The notes under the pieces are model-generated. The model had not been told where the DNA came from. It made no database searches and saw only the letters and a program-made list of their open reading frames with translations. Shown here one piece after another: positions 22,987 to 29,980 of a stretch of 30,785 bases of DNA (its first letter is position 1; each line of letters starts with the position of its first letter). A program made the position numbers and the translations under genes. The DNA is from Cyanobacteria bacterium OH_SFB_17 (GTDB lineage Bacteria; Cyanobacteriota; Vampirovibrionia; Gastranaerophilales; Gastranaerophilaceae), in assembly GCA_023395735.1 (NCBI GenBank), contig JAEWYI010000074.1, positions 1 through 30,785 of the forward strand, in the 5' to 3' direction.

Positions 22987-22993
22987 TCGGGAA

Positions 22994-23049
22994 TTAGAAG
23001 ATTTGAGGCTCAGATGTTTGGAAGCTTAGCAATTTTGAAGTTTCGCTTC
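22994..23049 (+). repeat. Degenerate 8-bp tandem array, left flank of the pilin cassette
   Basis: Read in eights, the plus strand gives TTAGAAGA, TTTGAGGC, TCAGATGT, TTGGAAGC, TTAGCAAT, TTTGAAGT and TTCGCTTC. The loose consensus is TTNGAAGC. It lies between queD and the pseudopilin gene. The same octamer recurs in inverted orientation at 24215-24294. Confidence 0.6.
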
Positions 23050-23095
23050 TTTTACCCCTCAATTTACTTATTCTACTATCACCTTTACTCGTGTT

Positions 23096-23124
23096 ATTAT
23101 ATCACAAGCTTTGAAGACTTGAAA
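23096..23124 (-). promoter_or_regulatory. Likely promoter of queD-uppP
   Basis: On the minus strand TGATATAAT (23096-23104) is a perfect extended -10, with TTTCAA (23119-23124) 17 bp further upstream. It starts just after the pseudopilin stop and implies a leader of about 350 nt containing the octamer array and both 97-bp repeats. Confidence 0.55.
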
Positions 23125-23154
23125 GTAAAATTAAAACAAAACTAGATTAAATTA

Positions 23155-23877
23155 TTATTTAGGTAAATTATTAAAATAATCAGACTCCACCAACGCCTTC
23201 GAAGTACAGCCATAACCATTACAACCATGGGTTGAAGTTTTTGAGCAATAAACACCTTGGGAATAAAACGTATTTTCCGCCCCCATTGGAAGAATCTTTC
23301 CATTATTTGACAATTGAAAAGTAAAAAAATCATGACCAAATCTGTTAGGCTTTTTCCGCCAGCCGTTAACATCTATAGCAAGAAAATACATTCCGCTAGT
23401 AGCCTCACTTGCCTCAGAATAGTCATAAAAAATAAAACCTCCGTCAGCTAAAGCAATTATTCCATCATTAAAACTGCTAGAGGCTCCAGATTTAGTATAG
23501 GTTTTATAATTACTAGACATAAAAACTCCAGCCTCAGAAGAACCAAATTTTTCAAGAGGAAAAATGGCATCACCTGGACAAATCTGAGTAGTTGTGCAAC
23601 CGATGGATTTAATATAATGTTTTTGTAAATTATTCATGAAAACTATAAAATCAGAAGCTGATGAAATTACCAAACTACCACCATAATCATCATATATTGT
23701 TCTTTGAACTGCTGCTGTCAAGTTGGAATAACTTTTATTAAACGCTGCCCTCAGCGACTGAGCCTGAATATCGCCTATCACAGTAGGAATAGTCATCTCT
23801 GCTATAATTCCTACTATTCCCACCACAATTATAACCTCCGCAAGAGTGAAAGCTATTTTCTTAGCGAAATTTTCCAT
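23155..23877 (-). CDS. Type IV pilin-like (pseudopilin) protein
   Basis: This 240-residue protein has the prepilin signal KKIA/FTLAEVIIVVGIVGIIAEMTIP, with Ala at -1, Glu at +5 and Glu at +18. The exported domain carries DVNGWRKKPNRFGHDFF and Cys pairs (CTTTQIC; CSKTSTHGCNGYGC). I chose ATG 23877, seven bases after AAGGAG; an in-frame TTG at 23883 sits on top of the ribosome site. A near-consensus promoter (TTGCAT-17-TATAAT) lies 44 bp upstream and overlaps the start of the divergent XRE gene. The arrangement copies that of the first pseudopilin. It sits alone between queD and kdsC, flanked by inverted octamer arrays. Confidence 0.85.
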   Translation of the reverse strand: MENFAKKIAFTLAEVIIVVGIVGIIAEMTIPTVIGDIQAQSLRAAFNKSYSNLTAAVQRTIYDDYGGSLVISSASDFIVFMNNLQKHYIKSIGCTTTQICPGDAIFPLEKFGSSEAGVFMSSNYKTYTKSGASSSFNDGIIALADGGFIFYDYSEASEATSGMYFLAIDVNGWRKKPNRFGHDFFTFQLSNNGKILPMGAENTFYSQGVYCSKTSTHGCNGYGCTSKALVESDYFNNLPK

Positions 23878-23920
23878 TTCCAAGCTCCTTTGTGATGTTA
23901 TGGTTCACAGATTTATGATT

Positions 23921-23949
23921 ATTATACAAGTGAAATTAAAATTATGCAA
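23921..23949 (-). promoter_or_regulatory. Promoter of the third pseudopilin gene, overlapping the XRE start
   Basis: On the minus strand TTGCAT (23944-23949), a 17-bp spacer and TATAAT (23921-23926) form a strong sigma-70 promoter. The -35 box coincides with the ATG of the divergent XRE gene at 23944, so polymerase binding here and initiation of that gene should interfere. Confidence 0.75.
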
Positions 23950-24164
23950 GCAGACATTGATAATAAATTAGACTCTATAGCAAAAAACATTAGATATTAC
24001 CGAAAACAAGCTAAAATTTCTCAAGAAAAACTAGCTGAAATGGTCGACTGCTCAAGAGAATTTATTAATAGAATTGAGAATAGAAAAGAAGACTTTAGTT
24101 TGAAATTATTGATAAAATTTCACTTGTTTTAAAAATTGAAACTGAGTGCCTATTTCAAAATTAA
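23944..24164 (+). pseudogene. XRE-family regulator, frameshifted near its end
   Basis: The open frame (23944-24132, 62 residues) is a Cro/C1 helix-turn-helix: IRYYRKQAKISQEKLAEMVDCSREFINRIENRK, then SLKLLIKFHLF and stop. The last residues do not fit the family. If one base is gained in the AAAA run at 24114-24117, the frame continues ISLVLKIETECLFQN to TAA at 24162-24164, restoring the usual fifth helix and CLF ending (compare DSLGCEMEELF in the XRE protein at 125). So this looks like a recent one-base deletion, or a sequencing error. The recognition helix is intact, so a truncated product might still bind DNA. No ribosome site is evident before ATG. Confidence 0.7.
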
Positions 24165-24214
24165 ATTATATTTTAAAATCCTAGACATCCAACGTAAAGG
24201 CAGCAAAGCCGTCT

Positions 24215-24294
24215 TACTCCCAAGCTACCGAGCTACCGAGCCGCCAAACCTCTAAGCTTCTATGCCTCTAAACCTCAGAACTTCCGCCCTGCTA
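24215..24294 (-). repeat. Degenerate 8-bp tandem array, right flank of the pilin cassette
   Basis: The plus strand reads in eights TACTCCCA, AGCTACCG, AGCTACCG, AGCCGCCA, AACCTCTA, AGCTTCTA, TGCCTCTA, AACCTCAG and AACTTCCG. Its reverse complement has the consensus TTAGAGGC/TCGGTAGC, the same motif and phase as the array at 22994 but inverted. It ends on the kdsC stop codon. The stretch 24165-24214 shows no gene. Confidence 0.7.
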
Positions 24295-24849
24295 GGTTCC
24301 ACATTTTACCTTGGCTGGAGTTTCCAAAAGTTTTCTTAAATCACTATGACCTTGTGCGCGCAAAATGAATTCACAAACCTCTCTCACTGCACCTTCGCCA
24401 CCTTTTTTTGTTGAAATAAAATTGCAAACAGCTTTTACTTCATCAACAGCATCCAAAGGACAACAAGCGAGCCCAGATTTTTCTAAGGCGCATATATCCG
24501 GCAAATCGTCACCCATAAATGCAACTTGGGCTTTTGAAAGGTTATGTTTTTCCATAATTTCTTCTAAAGTCTCGTCTTTGTGGCTTTTTACACCCATATG
24601 AAATTCAGTTATTCCTAAAACTTTTGCTCTGTAAGCAACCGTTCCGTTATTTCTTTTTGAAATTATTGCAGGAATTATTCCAGCCTTGTGCAAAAGTTCA
24701 ATGCCTTGTCCGTCTTTTCCGTTGAATCTTTTATATTCAACTCCATTTTCGTCAAAAATCAATGAGTTATTCGTCATAACTCCGTCAACATCAAAACCTA
24801 TCAATTTAATTTTACTTGCTTTTGCTTTTAATTCTAAATTATTTTCCAT
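24292..24849 (-). CDS. kdsC: KDO-8-phosphate phosphatase KdsC
   Basis: KdsC hydrolyses 3-deoxy-D-manno-octulosonate 8-phosphate to KDO, the inner-core sugar of LPS. The 185-residue protein is a capless (C0) HAD phosphatase. The nucleophile motif is GFDVDGVMTN (about 18-27), motif II/III includes AIISKRNNG, and the metal-binding motif is MGDDLPDICALEKSGL. Length is typical. The AAAGG ribosome site is rather far from ATG (about 12 bases). It follows kdsD by 42 bp, supporting KDO over the related acylneuraminate branch. The stop codon coincides with the end of the octamer array. Confidence 0.92.
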   Translation of the reverse strand: MENNLELKAKASKIKLIGFDVDGVMTNNSLIFDENGVEYKRFNGKDGQGIELLHKAGIIPAIISKRNNGTVAYRAKVLGITEFHMGVKSHKDETLEEIMEKHNLSKAQVAFMGDDLPDICALEKSGLACCPLDAVDEVKAVCNFISTKKGGEGAVREVCEFILRAQGHSDLRKLLETPAKVKCGT

Positions 24850-24891
24850 CTTAATTTTAACCTTTCATATAAATATTTTTCTAAAATTTAA

Positions 24892-25863
24892 TTAAGCGAC
24901 TCCTGCCTTCAACAAATCATGAATATGTAAAACGCCCACAGGCTTTCTATTTTCATCTGTAATCGCCAACGCTGTAATAGAATATTTTTCCATCAAATGA
25001 AGCGCCTTTGCCGCAAGTTCTGTTTGCAAAATAGTTTTCGGATTTTGCGTCATAACCTCTTTTGCGGACAAGTTGGAAACATCATGATATCTTATCAAAG
25101 TACGTCTGATATCACCATCGGTCAAAACCCCTGACATAATTCCATTTTTGTCTGTTAAAATAGCCAACCCTAATTTCTTTTCAGAAATCAATTCGATTAC
25201 ATCAGTAAATTTATCATTTTCATCTGCAATCGGTAATCTTTCGTCTTTGAGCATAAGCTCAGAAACTGAAAATAAAAATCCTTTGCCAAGTGCGCCACCT
25301 GGATGAAAAATCAAGAAATCTTCTTCTGTAAAGCCTCTTTTTTCAAGCAAACAAACAGCAAGAGCATCTCCCATCGCAAGAGTTGCGGTAGTGCTTGCTG
25401 TAGGAGCCTTGTTCAATGGACAAGCTTCTTTTTCCACCGAAATATCAAGTGTCACATCACTTGTCTTTGAAAGTGTAGAATCCATTCCGCCTGTCAGGGC
25501 AATCATTTGAACCCCAAACCTTTTTACCAACGGTAACAAATTCAACAATTCTTGGGTTTCACCACTATTTGAGATTGCAATGATAACATCGTCTCTTGTA
25601 ATGATTCCAGAATCACCATGTGTGCTTTCTGCAGGATGAAGAAAATACGAAGGAGTTCCTGTTGAAGAAAGAGTTGCTGCAATTTTTTTGCCTATCAAGC
25701 CTGATTTTCCCATGCCTGTCACAATAACTCTGCCTTTGCAAGAATACAAAATCTCAATAGCTTTATCAAAATTACCGTTTATACGATTTTTTAGCTGCAA
25801 TATAGAATTAGCCTCAATATCAAGAACTTCTTTTGCCAAATCGTTAATATTTTTAATTTGCAT
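24892..25863 (-). CDS. kdsD: Arabinose-5-phosphate isomerase KdsD
   Basis: KdsD interconverts ribulose-5-phosphate and arabinose-5-phosphate, the first committed step to KDO. The 323-residue protein has an N-terminal SIS domain (about 35-170) with GMGKSGLIGKKIAATLSSTG, HGDSGIITRDDVIIAISNSGET and the PTASTTATLAMGDALA helix. Two CBS domains (about 205-320) follow, containing VLTDGDIRR and ALAITDENRKPVGVLHIHDLL. This SIS-CBS-CBS order is standard. The ribosome site AAGGAG lies five bases from ATG. It is the first gene of the kdsD-kdsC pair, with a promoter at 25892-25919. Confidence 0.95.
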   Translation of the reverse strand: MQIKNINDLAKEVLDIEANSILQLKNRINGNFDKAIEILYSCKGRVIVTGMGKSGLIGKKIAATLSSTGTPSYFLHPAESTHGDSGIITRDDVIIAISNSGETQELLNLLPLVKRFGVQMIALTGGMDSTLSKTSDVTLDISVEKEACPLNKAPTASTTATLAMGDALAVCLLEKRGFTEEDFLIFHPGGALGKGFLFSVSELMLKDERLPIADENDKFTDVIELISEKKLGLAILTDKNGIMSGVLTDGDIRRTLIRYHDVSNLSAKEVMTQNPKTILQTELAAKALHLMEKYSITALAITDENRKPVGVLHIHDLLKAGVA

Positions 25864-25891
25864 CTTAACTCCTTACCTTTACGATACCAAA

Positions 25892-25919
25892 ATTATACTA
25901 TAAAAAGTCGCCGATACAA
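25892..25919 (-). promoter_or_regulatory. Promoter of kdsD-kdsC
   Basis: On the minus strand TTGTAT (25914-25919), a 16-bp spacer and TATAAT (25892-25897) lie about 30 bp upstream of kdsD. Confidence 0.7.
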
Positions 25920-26039
25920 GTTAAATATAGATTAAGAAAAAATAACTATTCATACAAAAGTATGATAAAGAAAAAAAAACACTAAAGGCAAAAGCAGCCA
26001 TTGCCGACAACCCAATTGTACATAGCGCAGGAAACATTT

Positions 26040-26333
26040 ATGGCACAATCAATTTTAAACAATAATAATTTCAACTTAAAAAACAGTGCGCAAAGCGCAA
26101 TTGAACTTGTTGAATCTATAAAAAACTATATCCACAAAAACGACTGTCCTTATCTTTCGATGGATATCTCCCACCTCAATATCCTTGATGCCAGCAGAGT
26201 TACGCTCGTCTGCTCAACTTATCACTGGGAAAAATATCCTGAAGGCAAAATAAGCTGGAAAATCCCATCAAAAGAAGTAAAAGAACTTGTAAACCCACTC
26301 AGTCTTGGAAATATAAGCCTTTTTACCGATTAA
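26040..26333 (+). CDS. Small hypothetical protein, possibly STAS-like
   Basis: This 97-residue soluble protein starts at ATG 26040, six bases after AGGAA; an in-frame ATG at 26001 lacks a ribosome site. After a Asn-rich N-terminus (ILNNNNFNLKNSAQ), it predicts helix, strand (PYLSMDISHLNILDASRVTLV), helix, strand (GKISWKIPS), helix and strand. The DISHLNILDASRVTL segment resembles the strand-loop-helix of STAS/anti-sigma-antagonist domains, but this is a weak resemblance. The fold assignment should be treated as a guess. It overlaps the convergent secreted-protein gene by 11 bp. An A9 run lies upstream at about 25968-25977. Confidence 0.55.
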   Translation: MAQSILNNNNFNLKNSAQSAIELVESIKNYIHKNDCPYLSMDISHLNILDASRVTLVCSTYHWEKYPEGKISWKIPSKEVKELVNPLSLGNISLFTD

Positions 26334-26784
26334 TAAAAATATTGAATACTGCAACATCGGGATATGCGTTAATTTCTGCTCCGCGAACAAATCTAAAAAC
26401 AGGTCCATCCAAAAAATGGCCTCTATCTTTTTTCCACGCAGAATCACCGTAAATATCAAGTACGTGGTCTATTTCAACAACTTCATTTTTTGCGTTTTTA
26501 ACCTTAAATTTGTTCATTCTAATCTCTGATTTATCAAGCATCCACCCGTTGGGATGGAAAAAATCCACAAATCCGATTACAGAAGTCCCCTTTTTTATAT
26601 AAAGTTCGTCCCCGACATAAACATCGTTTACCGCCTTAAAACGAATCCAATCTCCGACTTCAATATTATCAGTATCCGTTGAAATTAAAGTTTCAGGTGT
26701 TATTCTAAGCGCTATTTTTTCAGCAAATGCCGACTGGGAAAAAGCCATGCAGCAAATAAACAATAAAACTAAAATTTTTCTCAT
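26323..26784 (-). CDS. Secreted protein, paralogue of its upstream neighbour
   Basis: I do not recognise this 153-residue protein. It has a Sec signal peptide (RKILVLLFICCMAFSQSAFA, cleavage after AFA). The mature part is beta-rich, with IEVGDWIRFKAVNDVYVGDELYIKKGTSVIGFVDFFHPN, which aligns with the preceding gene's product (GDVARFTVSNDVYKGSKLLIKKGEKVEGVI). No cysteine remains after cleavage. It ends in a strand-forming AVFNIFINR. Its ATG overlaps the stop of the upstream gene by four bases. The pair plus an M48 protease form one operon, so it may be a substrate, inhibitor or partner of that protease; this is inference from context. Confidence 0.75.
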   Translation of the reverse strand: MRKILVLLFICCMAFSQSAFAEKIALRITPETLISTDTDNIEVGDWIRFKAVNDVYVGDELYIKKGTSVIGFVDFFHPNGWMLDKSEIRMNKFKVKNAKNEVVEIDHVLDIYGDSAWKKDRGHFLDGPVFRFVRGAEINAYPDVAVFNIFINR

Positions 26785-27239
26785 AATTTTTCTCCCAAAA
26801 ATAGAGTATAAACATCTTTTTCCGGCTTTATCTGAACTTCTCCGCCTCTTACGATATTTGCAACTAGCGTAATTAACTCCATTATCATCTCATGCGGATT
26901 CCCTGATTTGTCGATAAAACCTGTTAATTTTAACTGTTTTCCATCAACAGTTTTTGTCTTGAAATTTTCGATATAAACGGTCGCTGGAATCGAGTAAAAA
27001 TCATTTGGAGTTATTTTTGTAATCACGCCCTCAACTTTTTCACCTTTTTTAATAAGAAGTTTAGACCCCTTGTATACATCGTTAGAAACCGTAAATCTGG
27101 CAACATCGCCTTCCATAAGGCTTCTGTTTGATGTCGTAACTTTTACTGTTGGCACGATTTTGACCTCAACGTTTTGAGCAAAACAAGGGTGGCTAAACAC
27201 AGAAAATATGGCTAATAAAATGATTAATCTAATTTTCAA
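26781..27239 (-). CDS. Secreted protein, paralogue of its downstream neighbour
   Basis: This 152-residue protein has a Sec signal peptide (KIRLIILLAIFSVFSHPCFA, cleavage after CFA). The mature domain shares the block GDxxRFxxxNDVYxGxxLxIKKGxxVxG with the next gene's product and a common strand order, but overall identity is modest, so the duplication is old. A VFSHPC sequence at the signal-peptide end has a Cys, but not a good lipobox. It is coupled by four-base ATGA overlaps to both neighbours. The IKKGxxVxG pattern resembles small beta-barrel segments seen in envelope proteins. Function is unknown. Confidence 0.75.
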   Translation of the reverse strand: MKIRLIILLAIFSVFSHPCFAQNVEVKIVPTVKVTTSNRSLMEGDVARFTVSNDVYKGSKLLIKKGEKVEGVITKITPNDFYSIPATVYIENFKTKTVDGKQLKLTGFIDKSGNPHEMIMELITLVANIVRGGEVQIKPEKDVYTLFLGEKL

Positions 27240-27946
27240 AGTCTTTCAACTCCTTTATTTTCAAGCATTTTTTGTCTTTCTTGCAATTTAAATTCATCAA
27301 TATCTCTAGCTGAAGAGTTCAAGAAATTTTGATAATTAACATTTTTAACCATATCTGAGTCAAGCGCCCAAGGATATTTTTTGTAAATATATTTGTACAT
27401 TGCAAAAATACGCTTAGATGTTTTAGGGTGAGAAGTAAAAATCCCAAAGTCAAAACTAGATTCTGGTTGCCATTTGTTTGCCATAGTAATCGCTGCAACC
27501 GGATTGTAACCAGCTTTAACCATCAAATCAATCCCTACCAAATCAGCCTTATATTCATATTGTTTGCTGTTTAATTTCATCTCAACCCATCTCATAGGTC
27601 CGACGTAAAAATCAAGAGCATGCGCGATTTCATGCGACATCACAGCAGCCAGCTCATCATCATTGTCAAGATATGGCAAAAGTCCACTGGATATAACAAC
27701 ATGCTTGTTTATTCTGTAAGAATAAGCATTTACGTCATTCGGCGTTCTTGCCAAAATAAAAGGAACACGCTTATCTAACTTATTTAAATTTACAATTTTA
27801 GTTCCTACTTCAATAATTTTTTGTTGCTCTTTGCCGTTGCGCTGCCAAAAATTTGCCATTGTAATATCAGATCCCATTTCCAATATCTCAGCATTTGCAG
27901 CAACACCAATAAACACTAACCCCAATGCAATAATAATTCTTTTCAT
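27236..27946 (-). CDS. M48-family zinc metalloprotease, periplasmic
   Basis: This 236-residue protease has a signal peptide (KRIIIALGLVFIGVAANA) and an M48 catalytic domain. The zinc motif is SHEIAHALDF (HExxH, about 124-133), and the third ligand lies in EYKADLVGIDLM. It lacks the membrane helices of HtpX and the TPR domain of BepA, so it is closest in architecture to small LoiP/YcaL-like envelope proteases. The ribosome site GGAGG lies four bases from ATG. It is the first gene of a three-gene operon with two paralogous secreted proteins, linked by four-base overlaps. Envelope quality control is the likely role. Confidence 0.9.
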   Translation of the reverse strand: MKRIIIALGLVFIGVAANAEILEMGSDITMANFWQRNGKEQQKIIEVGTKIVNLNKLDKRVPFILARTPNDVNAYSYRINKHVVISSGLLPYLDNDDELAAVMSHEIAHALDFYVGPMRWVEMKLNSKQYEYKADLVGIDLMVKAGYNPVAAITMANKWQPESSFDFGIFTSHPKTSKRIFAMYKYIYKKYPWALDSDMVKNVNYQNFLNSSARDIDEFKLQERQKMLENKGVERL

Positions 27947-27966
27947 ACAACCTCCAATTTTTATCG

Positions 27967-27995
27967 ATAATAAAACACTATAATTTCGTTGTCAA
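27967..27995 (-). promoter_or_regulatory. Promoter of the M48 protease operon
   Basis: On the minus strand TTGACA (27990-27995), a 17-bp spacer and TATTAT (27967-27972) match consensus at 11 of 12 positions. The -35 box overlaps a GTTG-T-CAAC dyad (27989-27997). Confidence 0.8.
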
Positions 27996-28034
27996 CAAAA
28001 AAATGAATTGTGTAAATTTTAATAAAAATTTAAT

Positions 28035-28064
28035 TTGACAAAAAAATATTGATGATAGAATAAT
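28035..28064 (+). promoter_or_regulatory. Promoter of glmS
   Basis: A perfect TTGACA (28035-28040) is followed by AT-rich -10 candidates: TAGAAT at 28056-28061 (15-bp spacer) or AATAAT at 28059-28064 (18-bp spacer). The leader is about 35 nt, too short for a glmS ribozyme. Confidence 0.6.
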
Positions 28065-28102
28065 AAAATGAATATACAAAGTTAATTATAGAGGTGTTAA
28101 AA

Positions 28103-29947
28103 ATGTGTGGAATAGTTGGTTATATAGGTGATAAATCGGCAGTCGAAATTCTTGTTGAAGGGTTGAGAAAACTTGAATACAGAGGATATGACTCTTCAGG
28201 TGTAGCTTTAAATGTAAATAATGAAATAAAAATTTATAAAGCAGAAGGCAAACTTCAAAATCTTGAAAATGTACTTTTGCCTCACAAAAACGAAATTGAA
28301 GGCGCAAACCTTGGAATAGGACACATACGTTGGGCAACTCACGGTGCGCCGACTGAGATTAACGCTCACCCACACACTTGCTCTTGCGGCAAATTGGTTA
28401 TTGTACACAACGGAATTATAGAAAATTTTAAAGAACTAAAAGCAGATTTGATAAAAAAAGGTTGCACTTTCCGCTCTCAAACTGACACAGAAACAGTTGC
28501 GCACCTTATTGCAAACGAATATGAAAAAGTAAAAGACTTGACAGAAGCGGTTAGGCTTGCAACAAGAAAAATTATTGGTGCATACGCCCTTTGCATTATG
28601 CACAAAGATATGCCAAATATGCTTGTAGCAACAAAAAGAAATGCACCTCTTCTTGTAGGAATAGGTGAAGGCGAATATTTTGTAGCATCTGATGTTCCTG
28701 CAATTATCGAACATACAAAAAAAGCGTTGTATCTAAACGACGACGAAATTGTGACACTTACAAAAGAAAACATCAAGCTCATAAACGAAGATAATCAAGA
28801 GCTTAACCAAAAAATAGAAGTTTTGCCTTGGGAGCCTGTTGCTCTTAGCAAAATGGGTTTCAAGCACTTTATGCTTAAAGAAATCCACGAACAGCCTGAT
28901 GTTATCAGAAACGTTTTGAGCGGAAAACTTTACAACATTGATGAGCCGATTTCTTTAAAAGAAGTTAAGCTTACAAAAGAAAAGTTGAAAAAATTAAACA
29001 GAATTCAGGTTATCGCTTGCGGAACCTCAATGCATGCCGCTATGGTTGGAAAATATTTAATCGAAGAATTTTGCGACATTGCAGTCGATGTAGAAGCTTC
29101 AAGCGAATACATTTACAGAAAAACAGTTACTGACGAAAACACCCTTGTAATAGGGGTTTCTCAGTCAGGTGAAACTGCAGATACTTTAACTGCAATTAAA
29201 CAAGCAAAAGCAAAAGGTTCTCATGTTTTGATTATTACAAACAGACCTGATTCAACAATGGCAAGAGAAGCTGACAGCTTGATTCCTGTAAGCGCAGGGA
29301 TTGAAGTTTCTGTTGCAGCTACAAAATCTTACACCGCACAGCTGATTTCGTTCTACCTTCTTGCATTATATATGGCAGAAGTCAAAGGAAGCGTTAGCCC
29401 TGATTTCATAAAAGAAATTAAAAGAGAATTGGTAATTGTTCCGCAAAAATTGGAAAGAATCCTTGCTCACAAAGAAGACATCCAAAAATGTGCAAAAGCA
29501 TATTCAAGCAACAAGGATTTTATCTACATTGCAAGAGGAATCAACTTCCCAACCGCATTGGAAGGGGCTCTAAAACTTAAAGAAATCAGCTATATCAACG
29601 CTACAGGCTATCCTGCAGGAGAGCTTAAACATGGACCTATCGCAATGCTTGATGAAACAATGCCGGTTTTGGCTATCCTTATGCACGGAAAAGTTTATGA
29701 AAAAATCCTTTCAAATGCAGAAGAAGCAAAAGCAAGAAATGCTAAGTTGATTGCGCTTACCAACTCAACAGACGAAAAATTAGACGAACTTTTCGACCAT
29801 ATCATAAGAGTGCCGGAAGTTAGCGAAATTCTTTCTCCTGTTGTATCAATGATACCTTTACAGCTATTGGCTTATTATATTGCAGAATTCTTAGGAAAAG
29901 ATGTAGACCAACCTAGAAATCTTGCAAAATCAGTTACGGTTGAATAA
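28103..29947 (+). CDS. glmS: Glutamine-fructose-6-phosphate aminotransferase GlmS
   Basis: GlmS makes glucosamine-6-phosphate from fructose-6-phosphate and glutamine, feeding peptidoglycan and lipid A. The 614-residue protein starts with Met-Cys, the Cys being the N-terminal nucleophile. This fixes the start at 28103 rather than the GTG at 28094, which lies in the GAGGTG ribosome site. The glutaminase domain has RGYDSSGVA, GHIRWATHGAPTEINAHPH and HNGIIENF. Two SIS domains follow, with CGTSMHAAMVGKYL, GVSQSGETADTLTA, and EISYINATGYPAGELKHGPIA. The C-terminal DQPRNLAKSVTVE closes the active site. All motifs are intact. Confidence 0.97.
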   Translation: MCGIVGYIGDKSAVEILVEGLRKLEYRGYDSSGVALNVNNEIKIYKAEGKLQNLENVLLPHKNEIEGANLGIGHIRWATHGAPTEINAHPHTCSCGKLVIVHNGIIENFKELKADLIKKGCTFRSQTDTETVAHLIANEYEKVKDLTEAVRLATRKIIGAYALCIMHKDMPNMLVATKRNAPLLVGIGEGEYFVASDVPAIIEHTKKALYLNDDEIVTLTKENIKLINEDNQELNQKIEVLPWEPVALSKMGFKHFMLKEIHEQPDVIRNVLSGKLYNIDEPISLKEVKLTKEKLKKLNRIQVIACGTSMHAAMVGKYLIEEFCDIAVDVEASSEYIYRKTVTDENTLVIGVSQSGETADTLTAIKQAKAKGSHVLIITNRPDSTMAREADSLIPVSAGIEVSVAATKSYTAQLISFYLLALYMAEVKGSVSPDFIKEIKRELVIVPQKLERILAHKEDIQKCAKAYSSNKDFIYIARGINFPTALEGALKLKEISYINATGYPAGELKHGPIAMLDETMPVLAILMHGKVYEKILSNAEEAKARNAKLIALTNSTDEKLDELFDHIIRVPEVSEILSPVVSMIPLQLLAYYIAEFLGKDVDQPRNLAKSVTVE

Positions 29948-29980
29948 TTTTATAAAAGAAAATGAAACGCTCCAAAATAT

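Noticed and set aside
22739..22990. Canonical preQ1-I riboswitch before queD
   Set aside because: I looked for the short hairpin followed by an A-rich CTAA tail and did not find it; only a different pseudoknot-like arrangement is present.
24111..24132. Programmed -1 frameshift in the second XRE gene
   Set aside because: The run reads ATA AAA TTT in frame, which does not fit the X XXY YYZ slippery pattern, and no stimulatory hairpin follows; a simple indel is more likely.
22994..24294. CRISPR array or toxin-antitoxin locus around the octamer arrays
   Set aside because: The 8-bp units have no spacers of constant length and no cas genes are nearby; the XRE gene has no toxin-like partner.
27947..28102. 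glmS ribozyme upstream of glmS
   Set aside because: The promoter at 28035 leaves a leader of about 35 nt, too short for the ribozyme, and no conserved core is seen.
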